From the NCBI RefSeq assembly GCF_900249755.1, contig NZ_LT976853.1, forward strand, positions 490,207 through 554,206: DNA of 64,000 nt, given 5' to 3'. Shown here in pieces: positions 20,453 through 31,997 of the stretch; position 1 is the first letter of the stretch; each line of letters begins with the position of its first letter. The DNA comes from Cupriavidus taiwanensis (GTDB lineage: Bacteria > Pseudomonadota > Gammaproteobacteria > Burkholderiales > Burkholderiaceae). The notes beneath the pieces were generated by a model. That model was not told the DNA's origin, did no database searches, and was given only the letters and a program-made list of their open reading frames with translations. A program made the position numbers and the translations under genes.

Positions 20453-21664
20453 TTACAGGGCGTGGCAGCGGTCGCCGCACGCAAAGCCGGTCAGCGGCTC
20501 GCTGTCATCCAGGCCGCGCTCCAGCCCGCGCGTCAGCGCGATCACCTTGAACAGCTCGCCCATCTCGGCTTCGGACAACAGCTTCTGCACCGCATTGGCC
20601 TGCGGCAGGAACGTGCGCGCGTCGGACGGGTCCAGCGTCATCAGCAGGTCGGTGATGCCGGCGTTCATCAGGAAGCGCGCCTGCGAGGCAAAGCCCGCCA
20701 CGGTCAGCCCCGCCTCCACCGCGGCATGCGCGATGCCGCTGAAGTTGACGTGCGCGGTGATGTCCTGCAGGCCGGGGTACAGGAACGGGTCCGGGTGCGC
20801 ATGATGGCGGTAGTGGCACATCAGCGTGCCGCCGGCGCGCTGCGGGTGGTAGTACTCGGCGGCGGGGAAGCCGTAGTCGATGAAAAAGGCCGCGCCGCGC
20901 GCCAGCATCGAGCCGACCGCGCGCGTGAAGCCCTCGGCCTCGGCATGGGTCTCGGTGACCAGGTCGTGGTCGCCGGGGATGGCGCGCAGCGCCTCGGGCA
21001 CGTCGGCATCGGCCAGCGGGCGGTCTTCGAAGCGGAAGGCGGATGCGCCGCGGTCGGCTTGCACCGTGGCGCGCGCCACGCCGCGCTCATGCCAGCTGCC
21101 GCCGCTGCGCGCATACAGCTGCACCGGCATCGCATCCAGCACTTCATTGCCGACGATCACGCCTTCGAAGGCGGCCGGCAAGGTATCGAGCCAGGTAACG
21201 CGCTCGGCAAGATGCGGTGCGCGCCGGGCCAGCGTGTCCTGCTGGCGCGCGCGCAGTTCGCCCGACAGTTCGACGATGGCGTAGGTGTCCGGCAACTGGC
21301 CTTCCTGCTCCAGCCCCAGCAGCAGGTCCGCCGCGAGCCGGCCGGTGCCGGCGCCGAATTCCAGCAGGCGCGGCAGCCCCTGCGCCAGCAGCGGCGCGAA
21401 CTGGCGCGCCAGCGTGCGCGCGAAGAAGGGGCTCAGTTCCGGTGCGGTGATGAAGTCGCTGCCGTCGCGGGCATCGCGCCCGAACTTGGCCGAGCCGCCG
21501 CTGTAGTAGCCCAGGCCGGGCGCGTACAGCGCCAGCGCCATGTAGCGGTCGAAGCCGATCCAGCCGCCGGCCGCATCGATCGATTCGCCAATACGGGCCG
21601 TAAGGGTATCGGAGGCGGCCTGCGCGTCGGCGGGGGGAAGGGGTAAACTAGCGGCTTTCTGCAT
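20453..21664 (-). CDS. MidA/NDUFAF7-type SAM-dependent methyltransferase
   Basis: The 403-residue protein belongs to DUF185, whose mitochondrial member NDUFAF7 methylates an arginine of a complex I subunit. Visible landmarks are the family N-terminal GGWIGFDRYMALALYAPGLGYY, the SAM-binding LLEFGAGTGRLAADLL near residues 98-113, and NEVLDAMPV, which is highly conserved. The bacterial substrate is inferred, not shown. Its start codon lies only 15 bases from the divergent folM-like start, so each promoter overlaps the other gene. The frame is open far upstream over that gene, but the conserved N-terminus fixes the start. Confidence 0.92.
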   Translation of the reverse strand: MQKAASLPLPPADAQAASDTLTARIGESIDAAGGWIGFDRYMALALYAPGLGYYSGGSAKFGRDARDGSDFITAPELSPFFARTLARQFAPLLAQGLPRLLEFGAGTGRLAADLLLGLEQEGQLPDTYAIVELSGELRARQQDTLARRAPHLAERVTWLDTLPAAFEGVIVGNEVLDAMPVQLYARSGGSWHERGVARATVQADRGASAFRFEDRPLADADVPEALRAIPGDHDLVTETHAEAEGFTRAVGSMLARGAAFFIDYGFPAAEYYHPQRAGGTLMCHYRHHAHPDPFLYPGLQDITAHVNFSGIAHAAVEAGLTVAGFASQARFLMNAGITDLLMTLDPSDARTFLPQANAVQKLLSEAEMGELFKVIALTRGLERGLDDSEPLTGFACGDRCHAL

Positions 21665-21679
21665 CCTGCGATTGTAGCA

Positions 21680-22510
21680 ATGCCCGCCTCCAAGATTTCC
21701 GCCGGCCAGACCGGTACCCAGCCAGCCGCGGCCCGCGGCGTGGCGCTCGTGACCGGCGGCGCGCGCCGCCTGGGCCGCGCCATCGCGCTGGAACTGGCGG
21801 CGCAGGGCTGGGACGTGGCCGTGCACTGCCATCGCTCGGTCGACGAGGCCGAAGCGCTGGCCACGCAGATCCGCGCGCTCGGCCGCCGCGCCGCGGTGCT
21901 GCGCGCCGACCTCGCTGACGAGGCTGCCACCAGCCGCCTGGTAGCCGACTGCACCGCCGCGCTGGGCGTGCCCACCTGCCTGGTCAACAATGCCTCGCTG
22001 TTCCAGTACGACGTGGCGACCAGCTTCTCGTATGCGTCGCTGGATACGCATATGCGCACCAACGTGGCCGCGCCGCTGCTGCTGGCGCGCGAGCTGCACA
22101 AGGCCCTGGCGGCCGCTGCCGGCAACGACAAGGCCGCCGAGCCGCGCGGCGTGGTGATCAACCTGCTCGACCAGAAGCTCGACAACCTGAACCCGGACTT
22201 CCTGTCGTACACGCTGTCCAAGGCCGCGCTGCAGACCGCCACGGTGCAGCTGGCGCAGGCGCTGGCGCCGCGCCTGCGCGTGGTGGGCGTGGCTCCCGGC
22301 ATCACGCTGGTGTCGGGCGAGCAGTCCGAGCAGAGCTTCCGCCGCGCGCACCGCGTGACGCCGCTGGGCCAGTCGTCCACGCCCGAGGACATCGCCCAGG
22401 CGGTGGCCTACCTGGCGCAGGCGCGCGCCGTGACCGGCACCACGCTGTATGTCGACGGCGGCCAGCACCTGATGCCGCTGGCGCGCGACGTGATGTTCCT
22501 GACCGAGTAA
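21680..22510 (+). CDS. SDR oxidoreductase, FolM/pteridine reductase-like
   Basis: The 276-residue short-chain dehydrogenase has the nucleotide motif VTGGARRLGRAIALEL near residues 22-37; the arginine after the glycines fits NADPH use. The NNAS motif follows, with the catalytic YTLSK around residue 177. FolM-type enzymes reduce dihydromonapterin or dihydrofolate. That assignment rests on the GGARRLG form and on folB immediately downstream, so it is moderately sure; a generic SDR remains possible. Confidence 0.85.
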   Translation: MPASKISAGQTGTQPAAARGVALVTGGARRLGRAIALELAAQGWDVAVHCHRSVDEAEALATQIRALGRRAAVLRADLADEAATSRLVADCTAALGVPTCLVNNASLFQYDVATSFSYASLDTHMRTNVAAPLLLARELHKALAAAAGNDKAAEPRGVVINLLDQKLDNLNPDFLSYTLSKAALQTATVQLAQALAPRLRVVGVAPGITLVSGEQSEQSFRRAHRVTPLGQSSTPEDIAQAVAYLAQARAVTGTTLYVDGGQHLMPLARDVMFLTE

Positions 22511-22548
22511 GCTGGAAGCCAGCAACCGAATACCGTAGTGCCTGATGT

Positions 22549-22577
22549 GCCGCGCCCGCCGGGCGCGGCTTCCTTTT
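22549..22577 (+). terminator. Rho-independent terminator between the SDR gene and folB
   Basis: A 9-bp perfect stem (22549-22557 with 22561-22569) and a 3-base loop are followed by a T-rich run TTCCTTTTT. It would end or attenuate transcription before folB. Confidence 0.75.
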
Positions 22578-22596
22578 TCCCCTCAGCAGCCCGCTC

Positions 22597-22998
22597 ATGA
22601 CCATGCTCGCCGCCCTTTCCCACCCCAGCCTGCAAGACTGCCGACGCATGTTCCTGCGCAACTACGAAGTGCAGATCAATATCGGCGTGCACGAATTCGA
22701 GAAGAAGGGCGAACAGCGCGTGCTGATCAATATCGACCTGTTCGTGCCGCTGGCGCAGAGCACCCCGCAGGCCGACAAGCTCGACGAAGTGGTCGACTAC
22801 GATTTCATGCGCAACACCGTGGCCGAGCGCATGGCGCAGGGCCACGTGCACCTGCAGGAAACGCTGTGCGACGACGTGGCCCGCGCCATGCTGAAGCACC
22901 CCAAGGTGCGCGCCGTGCGTGTCTCGACCGAGAAGCCCGATGTCTACCCGGATTGCGATTCGGTCGGCGTCGAGGTATTCCACATCAAGCAGGCCTGA
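22597..22998 (+). CDS. folB: Dihydroneopterin aldolase FolB
   Basis: FolB cleaves dihydroneopterin to 6-hydroxymethyl-dihydropterin in folate synthesis. The 133-residue protein is somewhat longer than the usual 120 because of a 15-residue N-terminal lead. It has the FLRNYEVQINIGVHEFEKKGEQRVLINIDL region with the pterin-binding Glu, the DYDFMRNTV segment, and the late EKPDVYPDCDSVGVEV strand. A second in-frame ATG at 22603 could also be used. Confidence 0.9.
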   Translation: MTMLAALSHPSLQDCRRMFLRNYEVQINIGVHEFEKKGEQRVLINIDLFVPLAQSTPQADKLDEVVDYDFMRNTVAERMAQGHVHLQETLCDDVARAMLKHPKVRAVRVSTEKPDVYPDCDSVGVEVFHIKQA

Positions 22999-23107
22999 GC
23001 CGCCAGTGCCTGCGCGCCTGCAGCTTGCGGGCGCCTGACGTAAAATGTTGCCCCTTCGCGCCGCGCCGGCCATTCCATCCGGCGGGCGCCACGCAACAGG
23101 ATGCTCC

Positions 23108-24049
23108 ATGAGCCACTCGAACAACTTCTACCGCCTCGAGACGAGGCTGCAATCGCAAACCGGCAAGGCCATCGGCGACTTCGGCATGATCGAGGACGGC
23201 GACACCGTGCTGGTCTGCATGAGTGGCGGCAAGGACTCGTACACCATGCTGTCGGTCCTGATGGCGCTGCAGAAGCGCGCGCCGATCAAGTTCAAGCTGA
23301 TCGCGATGAACCTGGACCAGAAGCAGCCCGGCTTCCCCGAACATATCCTGCCGCAATACCTGAAGTCGGTCGGCGTGGAATATGTAATCGTCGAGGCGGA
23401 CACCTACTCGATCGTCAAGGAGAAGGTGCCCGAGGGCAAGACCACCTGCTCGCTGTGCTCGCGCCTGCGCCGCGGCGTGATCTACCGCACCGCCAAGGAG
23501 CTGGGCGCCAACAAGATCGCGCTGGGCCACCACCGCGACGACATCGTCAACACCTTCTTCCTGAACATGTTCTTCGGCGGCAAGATGAAGGCGATGCCGC
23601 CCAAGCTGGCCACCGACGACGGCGCGCATATCGTGATCCGCCCGCTGGCGTACTGCTCGGAGAAGGACATCGCATCGTATGCGCGCGCGATGGAATTCCC
23701 GATCATCCCGTGCAACCTGTGCGGCTCGCAGGAAAACCTGCAGCGCAAGAAGGTCAGCGAGATGCTGCAGGAGTGGGAGCGGCAGAACCCGGGCCGCATC
23801 GATAATATCTTCTCGGCGCTGCGCAACGTGGTGCCGTCGCACCTGGCCGATACCGAGCTGTTCCCGTTCACCGGGCTGGCCACCGGCCTGGCCAAGGTGG
23901 ACGAGGCCTCGCTGTTCGGTGAAACCACGTTCCAGCAGCAGCCGCTGATGTTCGCCGGCAGTGTGGAAGAGAACCGGATGGAGTTCGTGCGCTTCGAGCG
24001 TGCGCCGGCGGCTGCCGCGGCACCGGCGCAGCAGGCCGGCACACAGTAA
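23108..24049 (+). CDS. ttcA: tRNA 2-thiocytidine(32) synthetase TtcA
   Basis: TtcA thiolates cytidine 32 of tRNAs with ATP and a 4Fe-4S cluster. The 313-residue protein has the PP-loop SGGKDSYTM near residues 39-47 and two CxxC pairs, CSLC around 117-120 and CNLC around 202-205, which ligate the cluster. The start at 23108 gives the conserved N-terminus; an ATG at 23101 is out of frame and the longer in-frame start at 23045 has no support. Confidence 0.96.
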   Translation: MSHSNNFYRLETRLQSQTGKAIGDFGMIEDGDTVLVCMSGGKDSYTMLSVLMALQKRAPIKFKLIAMNLDQKQPGFPEHILPQYLKSVGVEYVIVEADTYSIVKEKVPEGKTTCSLCSRLRRGVIYRTAKELGANKIALGHHRDDIVNTFFLNMFFGGKMKAMPPKLATDDGAHIVIRPLAYCSEKDIASYARAMEFPIIPCNLCGSQENLQRKKVSEMLQEWERQNPGRIDNIFSALRNVVPSHLADTELFPFTGLATGLAKVDEASLFGETTFQQQPLMFAGSVEENRMEFVRFERAPAAAAAPAQQAGTQ

Positions 24050-24082
24050 GCTGCCGACAGCGCAACCTTGCCGGCGGTTTGC

Positions 24083-24110
24083 TCCCCTCTCCCGCCCGCG
24101 GGAGAGGGCG
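24083..24110 (+). repeat. Palindromic interspersed repeat, single copy
   Basis: One copy of the CCCTCTCCCGC/GCGGGAGAGGG palindrome lies between the convergent ttcA and DUF6279 genes and could act as a two-way transcription barrier. Confidence 0.8.
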
Positions 24111-24133
24111 CACACAATCGGTCTTCGGTCTCC

Positions 24134-25066
24134 CTAGTTCGCCGCCGCCGACTGCACCGGCGGATTGGCCTTCTCGCGCATCAGCGCATGCGTGTCGTCG
24201 ATCCACTTCTGGAAGCGGTCCTGCGCGTGCGCCTTCTGTTGCGGCGTGGTCATATTGGCGATGGCCACGGTCAGCGCGATGCCGGCGTTATTGCCGGCTT
24301 CATGGCTGGCCGCGTGCCGGGCCGGCGGGTTCTGCCAGTATTCGCGGAAGCGGCGCAGCAGGTCCATCACCTGCGCCTTGGGCGGCTGCGTGGCCTGCAC
24401 GTAGCGCACCATCTTGATCCATTCCTGCTGGCGCGCGACGCGCTCGGCATAGCGCGACTCGGCGTTCTGCACCACCGGCCCCACCTTGACGCGGATCGCC
24501 TTCTCCTGATCGGGAGAGAAGCCGCCGTAGATCAGCCGGGCGTATTCCATCACCTTGTCGAAGCGCGCTTCCTCGCGCTCGGCCGGGTCCGCGTTGAGGA
24601 ATTTCTTGCGGTACTTGGCGTTGCCCTCGGCAAACTTCTTTTCCATGCGCGCGATCTGGTCGGGTGTGAGCGTCAGCAGCAGGTCGGCCATGTCGGGCAT
24701 GGCCTGCTCGAAGGAGCGGCGCGCCAGTTCCTGCGAGGCGTCCTGGAAGTGCGCGACCATCGCCGGGGTGACCGGCTGGCGCACGTCGGCCTTGGCCTCC
24801 TGCAGCAGGTTGGCGATTTCCGGCAGCTGCGCCTTGCGATGCCAGGCAAAAAAGCGCGCGATGGCCTCGCGCGTCAGCGGCTCCTGGGCCGTGGTAACGT
24901 CGACATAATTGTCGATCCACCAGTACGCCAGCCGGTCGCCCTGCTGGTAACCCAGCTTCATCGCGCTGCACGCGCACAGGGCCGCGGCGCCGAGAATCAT
25001 CAAAATACGCCGGGCCCAGCAATTGTGAAATTCGGAAACCACGGTCCGTTGCGCAGAAACCGCCAT
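24134..25066 (-). CDS. DUF6279 family lipoprotein
   Basis: The 310-residue product from the ATG complementary to 25064-25066 begins with a basic region, a hydrophobic core ILMILGAAALCAC and a lipobox-like cysteine near residue 34. It is thus probably an outer-membrane lipoprotein. The mature part is helical and charged, with the KLGYQQGDRLAYWWIDNYVD segment typical of DUF6279 right after the anchor. Function is unknown. It is divergent from glmU, about 210 bases away. A frame extending to 25261 is likely not translated. Confidence 0.82.
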   Translation of the reverse strand: MAVSAQRTVVSEFHNCWARRILMILGAAALCACSAMKLGYQQGDRLAYWWIDNYVDVTTAQEPLTREAIARFFAWHRKAQLPEIANLLQEAKADVRQPVTPAMVAHFQDASQELARRSFEQAMPDMADLLLTLTPDQIARMEKKFAEGNAKYRKKFLNADPAEREEARFDKVMEYARLIYGGFSPDQEKAIRVKVGPVVQNAESRYAERVARQQEWIKMVRYVQATQPPKAQVMDLLRRFREYWQNPPARHAASHEAGNNAGIALTVAIANMTTPQQKAHAQDRFQKWIDDTHALMREKANPPVQSAAAN

Positions 25067-25275
25067 GTTAAAATCGGCGCGCATTGGAGCCGGGCTACCC
25101 TGATGCCGGCCAGCCGAGTCCTGGCAAGGGTTTGCGGGAAGCTGCGCAGGCCTTTTAACCAGCTTGCGCGAGCCCCGGCGGCACAGTTTGCCAAACACCG
25201 GACCCAACCTCGGGCCAAATACCCGGCCGGCGTTTTCCAGAATATTTTCGGACACACTCACTTAGGGGTCTCCTT

Positions 25276-26640
25276 GTGAATATCGTCATTCTCGCCGCGG
25301 GCATGGGCAAGCGGATGTATTCCGATTTGCCCAAGGTGCTGCACCCGGTAGCCGGGCGGCCCATGCTCGCGCATGTCCTGGATACGGCCCGTGCGCTGTC
25401 GCCGTCCCGGCTGGTGGTCGTGGTCGGCCACGGCGCCGCGCGCGTGCGCGAGGCGGTGGCCGCCGACGATGTCGCCTTCGCCGAGCAGGCCCAGCAACTG
25501 GGCACGGGCCATGCGGTGATGCAGGCACTTCCCTTGTTGGACGATAACCAGCCTACGTTGGTTCTCTACGGTGACGTCCCGCTCACCAGCGCGGCAACGC
25601 TGCAGGCCCTGGTGGCCGAGGCCGGCGCGCAGCGCCTGGGCGTGCTCACCGTGGAAATGCCCGACCCCACCGGCTATGGCCGCATCGTGCGCGACGCCGC
25701 GGGCAGCATCGTCCGTATCGTCGAGCAAAAGGACGCGACCGAGGCCGAAAAAGCCATCCGCGAAATCAACACCGGCATCATCGTGTGCCCGACCGGCCAC
25801 CTGCGCAAGTGGTTGTCGACGCTGCGCAACGACAACGCCCAGGGCGAGTATTACCTGACCGATACCGTCGAGCGCGCCGTCGCCGACGGCGTCGAGACGG
25901 TGTCGGCGCAGCCGGCGGCGCTGTGGGAGACGCTGGGCGTCAACAGCAAGCTGCAGCTGGCCGAGGTCGAACGCATCCACCAGGGCAACCTGGCCCGGCG
26001 CCTGCTGGAAGCCGGCGTCACACTGCTGGACCCGGCCCGCATCGACGTGCGCGGCGAGCTCACCTGCGGGCGCGATGTCACCATCGACGTGGGCTGCGTG
26101 TTCGAGGGCCGCGTGCACCTGGAAGACGGCGTGCGCATCGGCGCCCATTGCGTGATCCGCAACAGCACCGTCGGCGCCGGCGCGCAGGTGCATCCGTTCT
26201 GCCATATCGACGAAGCCAGGGTGGGGCCCGCGGGCCGCATCGGCCCCTACGCGCGCCTGCGTCCCGGCACCGAGCTGGGCGAGGACGTGCATATCGGCAA
26301 CTTCGTCGAGGTCAAGAATGCACAGGTGGCGGCACACAGCAAGGCCAACCACCTGGCTTATGTGGGCGACGCCACGGTGGGCTCGCGCGTCAATATTGGC
26401 GCGGGTACCATCACCTGCAACTATGACGGGGTGAACAAGCACCGCACCGTGATCGAGGACGATGTCTTCATCGGCTCCGACACGCAACTGGTGGCCCCGG
26501 TAACGGTGCGCCGCGGCGCCACGCTCGGCGCCGGCACCACGCTCACCAAGGAGGCCCCGGCCGACAAGCTGACGCTGTCGCGGGCCAAGCAGCTGACCAT
26601 CGACGCCTGGCAGCGTCCGGTCAAGCAGCCGAAGCAGTAA
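25276..26640 (+). CDS. glmU: Bifunctional GlcN-1-P acetyltransferase / GlcNAc-1-P uridyltransferase
   Basis: GlmU makes UDP-GlcNAc, the precursor of peptidoglycan and LPS. The 454-residue protein has the N-terminal uridyltransferase signature LAAGMGKRM near residues 6-14 and the left-handed beta-helix acetyltransferase domain from about residue 250, with hexapeptide repeats. The [10 protein letters not shown] and [10 protein letters not shown] segments hold the catalytic His and CoA-site residues. Length is normal. The next gene, glmS, supplies its substrate pathway. Confidence 0.98.
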   Translation: MNIVILAAGMGKRMYSDLPKVLHPVAGRPMLAHVLDTARALSPSRLVVVVGHGAARVREAVAADDVAFAEQAQQLGTGHAVMQALPLLDDNQPTLVLYGDVPLTSAATLQALVAEAGAQRLGVLTVEMPDPTGYGRIVRDAAGSIVRIVEQKDATEAEKAIREINTGIIVCPTGHLRKWLSTLRNDNAQGEYYLTDTVERAVADGVETVSAQPAALWETLGVNSKLQLAEVERIHQGNLARRLLEAGVTLLDPARIDVRGELTCGRDVTIDVGCVFEGRVHLEDGVRIGAHCVIRNSTVGAGAQVHPFCHIDEARVGPAGRIGPYARLRPGTELGEDVHIGNFVEVKNAQVAAHSKANHLAYVGDATVGSRVNIGAGTITCNYDGVNKHRTVIEDDVFIGSDTQLVAPVTVRRGATLGAGTTLTKEAPADKLTLSRAKQLTIDAWQRPVKQPKQ

Positions 26641-26647
26641 GCATCGC

Positions 26648-26670
26648 GCGCCGCCTGCACCAGGCGGCGC
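26648..26670 (+). terminator. Hairpin between glmU and glmS
   Basis: A 10-bp perfect GC-rich stem with loop CAC starts 8 bases after the glmU stop. There is no T-run, so it may partially terminate or mark an RNA-processing site. Confidence 0.5.
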
Positions 26671-26730
26671 CACCGGATTCATACCGGCGCCAGTGGCCAG
26701 ACGGCAGGCGCCAGCAAACGGGGGTTCAGC

Positions 26731-28569
<1,839 letters not shown>

Positions 28570-28604
28570 GTTGAGCGAGGCCGGCGCGATGCCGGCTGCC
28601 AGCT

Positions 28605-28632
28605 GCAAAGAGGCCCTGCGGGGCCTCTTTGC
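28605..28632. terminator. Bidirectional terminator between glmS and the tetR gene
   Basis: A 12-bp perfect stem with a 4-base loop has AAAG on the left arm and CTTT on the right, so it can act in both directions. It lies between convergent genes. Confidence 0.8.
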
Positions 28633-28655
28633 ATTGGGACGCGGCCGCGCCGCCG

Positions 28656-29291
28656 CTACGCGACCGACAGCAGGAATGCCCGCGCCATTTCCTGGTCCAG
28701 CCGCCGGTCCGACAGCGCGAAAATGCTTTCGCGGTTGATCAGCGCATACAGCAGCGTGCCGGCCAGTGCCTGGTGGGCGAAGCGGATGCGCAATTCCAGT
28801 TCCGGCGACGCGCCGGCCGGGTGCAGCCGCGCCAGGCGCGGGGCCAGGTCCGCCATGTACTGGCGGTTGAGCTGCCGGATCGGATCTTCACCGGTGGTGG
28901 CCCGCACCACCAGCGAGGCGCGCAGCACGCCTTCGTTGCGGCAGGCCCAGATGCGGCTGTCGCGCGCCAGCGTGCGCACCGCGTCTTCCAGCGTGGTGGG
29001 CGCGTGGTCGAGCCGGGCCAGGCGCGCCGCCATGGCCTCGCGCAGCGCGGCCAGCGCCAGCGCCTGCAGCGCCCTGAAATAGCTGTCCTTGCCCTCGAAG
29101 CGGCTATAGAACGCGCCGGTGGTCACGCCCGCGCGGGCGCAGATTTCCTGGATCGAGACCTGTTCCAGCGTGCGTTCGCGCAGCAGCCGCCGGCCGGCTT
29201 CCAGCAACTGGTGCGTGGTGCGCAGCCCGCGCGAATAGCGCGGCACGGCATAGCCGGCATGGCCTTCCAGCGCGATCAGATTTTCTTTCAT
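28656..29291 (-). CDS. TetR-family transcriptional regulator
   Basis: The 211-residue protein has a TetR helix-turn-helix at about residues 25-70: LLEAGRRLLRERTLEQVSIQEICARAGVTTGAFYSRFEGKDSYF. The C-terminal ligand domain gives no clue to the effector. A perfect 9-bp inverted repeat lies 15-35 bases upstream of its start and is a candidate operator. It is divergent from an MFS transporter gene, which it may control. Confidence 0.9.
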   Translation of the reverse strand: MKENLIALEGHAGYAVPRYSRGLRTTHQLLEAGRRLLRERTLEQVSIQEICARAGVTTGAFYSRFEGKDSYFRALQALALAALREAMAARLARLDHAPTTLEDAVRTLARDSRIWACRNEGVLRASLVVRATTGEDPIRQLNRQYMADLAPRLARLHPAGASPELELRIRFAHQALAGTLLYALINRESIFALSDRRLDQEMARAFLLSVA

Positions 29292-29306
29292 GACGACCCC
29301 GATCGG

Positions 29307-29326
29307 TCGCGGAAGTGCTTCCGCGA
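29307..29326. promoter_or_regulatory. Inverted repeat, candidate TetR operator
   Basis: TCGCGGAAG and CTTCCGCGA form 9-bp arms around a TG centre, just upstream of the TetR gene in a 321-base divergent region. The rest of that region (29327-29612) holds an AT-rich patch around 29390-29412 that probably includes promoters, and nothing else recognisable. Confidence 0.6.
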
Positions 29327-29612
29327 GCCTCTTTTGTCCGTGTTTTTACCGATGTCATGAACTGTATCAGGCCACCATACTCGGCCAAAACATAATTAAG
29401 ATTATCAATTAAGCGGTACCGCAGCCATGCGGGACTGCCCGCAGACCGATGCACACAGCGACGCCCCCTCCGGCTCGGACGAGCTCCAGATTCGCAAGGT
29501 CGGTGCCCGCCTGTCCGGCCATATCGGCCGCGGCGACCGCGGGCCGGCGCATCACGGAAGGCGCACCGTCGATGCCCGCCGCGGCGGCATCGCATCCTTA
29601 CAGGAGACACGC

Positions 29613-30923
29613 ATGAATCCGACCTACCAACCCCGTCGCGCGTGGCTGACCGCAGTGCTGCTGTTCTTCTTCCTGGTGGTCAACGCCATGGACAAGATGG
29701 TGGTGGGCCTGCTGGCCGCGCCGATGATGGACGAACTGGGGCTGACGCCGGCGCAGTTCGGGCTGGTCGGCAGCAGCTTCTTCTGGCTGTTCGCGGTGTC
29801 GGGCGTGCTCGGCGGCTTCCTCGCCAACCGCACGCCGACCTCGCGGCTGCTGGTGCTGATGGCGCTGGCGTGGTCGCTGTGCCAGATCCCGATCGCGCTG
29901 TCGTCGAGCCTGGCGGTGCTGATCGTGGCGCGCGTGCTGCTGGGCTTTATGGAAGGACCGGCCGCGCCGGTGGCGATCCACGCCTGCTACAAGTGGTTTC
30001 CGAACAACCGGCGCAACCTGCCGGTGGCGGTGCTGACGCAGGGCGCGGGCATCGGCATCGTGCTGGCGGGGCTGCTGATCCCGGCCGTGGCCGCGCACTG
30101 GGGCTGGCGTACCAACTTCTACCTGCTTGCAGTGCTGGGCGTGGTGTGGGCGGTGGCGTGGCTCGCGCTCGGGCGCGAAGGCACGCTGGATGAACGCCCG
30201 GCCGGGCACGGAGCCGCGGGCACCGGCGCGCCGCAGCGGCTGCCGTATCGCGTACTGCTGGGCGATCCCACGGTGCTGGGCTGCTTTGCCTTGCGGCTGG
30301 CGGCGTACTGGGGCCTGGCGCTGTGCCTGACCTGGATCCCGGCTTACCTGCAAAGCGGGCTGGGCTTCGACCATGCCGTCAGCGGCAAGCTGTTCGCGCT
30401 GATCGTCGGCACCAACCTGCCGCTGACGATCGCCATCGCCTGGTTCTCGGAACGGCTGCTCGCGCGCGGGGTGTCGTCGCGGGTGGCGCGCGGCCGGGTC
30501 TCGGCCGGCATGCTGCTGCTGGCGGGCGGCTTCTTCCTGATGCTGCTGTGGCCGGGCACCACGCCGGCCATGCGCGTGGCGCTGCTGGTGCTGGCCTGCG
30601 TGTGCGCGCCGGCGATCTATTCGCTCGGCCCGGCGATGCTGGCCGAGGTGGTGCCGGCAGGGCAGCGCGGCGCGGTGCTGGCGATCGACGCCTCGGTGTC
30701 GTCGGTCGCGGGCGTGCTGGCGCCGCTGGTGACGGGGGTGCTGGTGCAGAACACGCCCGGCGCGCGCGGCTTTGAACTGGGGCTGGCGCTGTGCGGCGCG
30801 ATCATGGTGGTGGCGGCACTGGCCGGGCTGTGCGTGGTCAACCCGGAGCGCTCGCGCCAGCGCCTGGCCGCGCGGCTGCCAGCGGACGTCCAGGCCGGAC
30901 AGCCCGCGGTGGCGGCAGGCTGA
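29613..30923 (+). CDS. MFS transporter
   Basis: The 436-residue protein has about 12 membrane segments with the usual central cytoplasmic loop near residues 195-215. The first half has DKMVVGLLAAPMMDELGLTPAQFGLVGSSFFWLFAVSG, which resembles the anion:cation symporter (phthalate/hexuronate) branch, including the early acidic residue. CAGGAG precedes the ATG at 29613. The longer open frame upstream lacks hydrophobic character. Substrate is likely an organic anion, by family only. Confidence 0.88.
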   Translation: MNPTYQPRRAWLTAVLLFFFLVVNAMDKMVVGLLAAPMMDELGLTPAQFGLVGSSFFWLFAVSGVLGGFLANRTPTSRLLVLMALAWSLCQIPIALSSSLAVLIVARVLLGFMEGPAAPVAIHACYKWFPNNRRNLPVAVLTQGAGIGIVLAGLLIPAVAAHWGWRTNFYLLAVLGVVWAVAWLALGREGTLDERPAGHGAAGTGAPQRLPYRVLLGDPTVLGCFALRLAAYWGLALCLTWIPAYLQSGLGFDHAVSGKLFALIVGTNLPLTIAIAWFSERLLARGVSSRVARGRVSAGMLLLAGGFFLMLLWPGTTPAMRVALLVLACVCAPAIYSLGPAMLAEVVPAGQRGAVLAIDASVSSVAGVLAPLVTGVLVQNTPGARGFELGLALCGAIMVVAALAGLCVVNPERSRQRLAARLPADVQAGQPAVAAG

Positions 30924-30944
30924 TCGCCACCTGTCACGCCGGGC

Positions 30945-31892
30945 CTACGGCGCCGGCCCGGCATCGGCGCCGGCTTGCGCCACCGCTTCATGCACCAGCG
31001 CCGCGAACACGCGCATGGCCGGCGATGGCGTGTGCCCGGCCAGCGTCACGATCCCGTATTGCGCCTTCAGCGCGGTGGGCGGGTGCATCGGCAGGGCCAC
31101 GGCCAGGCGCTGCGCGCAGGCATCGGCCATCATCGCCACGGGGACCAGCGCGACGGCATCGACCGCCAGCAGCAGCGTGCGCAGCGCGTGCATGTCGTTG
31201 CAGGTGACGGTCATCAGGCCCGGCTCATCGTCGGGCAGCGGGCCGCTGCCGCCGCTGGCCTCGTGCAGGGCCTGGCGGAAGAAGCGCACGATATGCGGCG
31301 GCAGCCGGGTGCCGGCCACCGGGTAGGCGCGCAGGTCGGCCAGCGTGACCTTGCGCTGCCGCGTCAGCGGATGCCCGGCGCGCACGAAGAAAGCTGTTTC
31401 CATTGCCGGCAGCCGCTCGATCTGCAGGTGCGCCTGGTCCGCCAGGCTGCGGCTTTCGCCGACGAAGATGTCGAGCTGCTCGGCTTCGAGTGAACGCCGC
31501 ATGGCCGGGGTGTCGGCGGTCTCCAGGTCGATGCGCAGCCGCGGGTAGCGGCGCACCAGCGCCTCCAGCACGGGGTCCAGCAGGAACGAGGCCGCAAACG
31601 GCCCGAAGCCGGCGCGCAGGGTGCCGATCTCCACGTCTTCCAGCAATTGCAGGTCGCGCCGCAGCTCGCGCTGCTCGCGCAGCATGCGGCGCGCGCGCGC
31701 CAGCGCCAGCGTGCCGGCGGCGGTGGGACGCACCTTGCCGTAGCTGCGGTCGACCAGCGTGCCCAGGTCGGCTTCGAGCGCCTGGATGCTGCGCGTCAGC
31801 GCCGGCTGCGACAGGTGCAGCGCGGCGGCGGCGCGCGCAAAGCTGCCCTGTTCGACCAGCGTGACGAAGTGATGCAGTTGCCTCAAGCCCAT
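30945..31892 (-). CDS. LysR-family transcriptional regulator
   Basis: The 315-residue protein begins with the LysR winged helix: LRQLHHFVTLVEQGSFARAAAALHLSQPALTRSIQALEADLG. The rest is a periplasmic-binding-like effector domain. It is divergent from a Bug-type solute-binding protein gene. The 105-base gap contains AT-rich sequence at 31900-31935 suited to LysR binding, so it probably controls that gene and itself. Confidence 0.92.
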   Translation of the reverse strand: MGLRQLHHFVTLVEQGSFARAAAALHLSQPALTRSIQALEADLGTLVDRSYGKVRPTAAGTLALARARRMLREQRELRRDLQLLEDVEIGTLRAGFGPFAASFLLDPVLEALVRRYPRLRIDLETADTPAMRRSLEAEQLDIFVGESRSLADQAHLQIERLPAMETAFFVRAGHPLTRQRKVTLADLRAYPVAGTRLPPHIVRFFRQALHEASGGSGPLPDDEPGLMTVTCNDMHALRTLLLAVDAVALVPVAMMADACAQRLAVALPMHPPTALKAQYGIVTLAGHTPSPAMRVFAALVHEAVAQAGADAGPAP

Positions 31893-31997
31893 GAATTCAC
31901 TATTTGCGCATCGAAAACTGAAAAATATTGCATTGGACGTAAGTTCTCAAGCCCACTAAGGTTGTCCTCCAAAACCAAAACCCGAACTGGAGACAAC

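Noticed and set aside
29427..29612. N-terminal extension of the MFS transporter
   Set aside because: The 62 extra codons are polar, lack a ribosome-binding site and cover the promoter region; CAGGAG marks the ATG at 29613.
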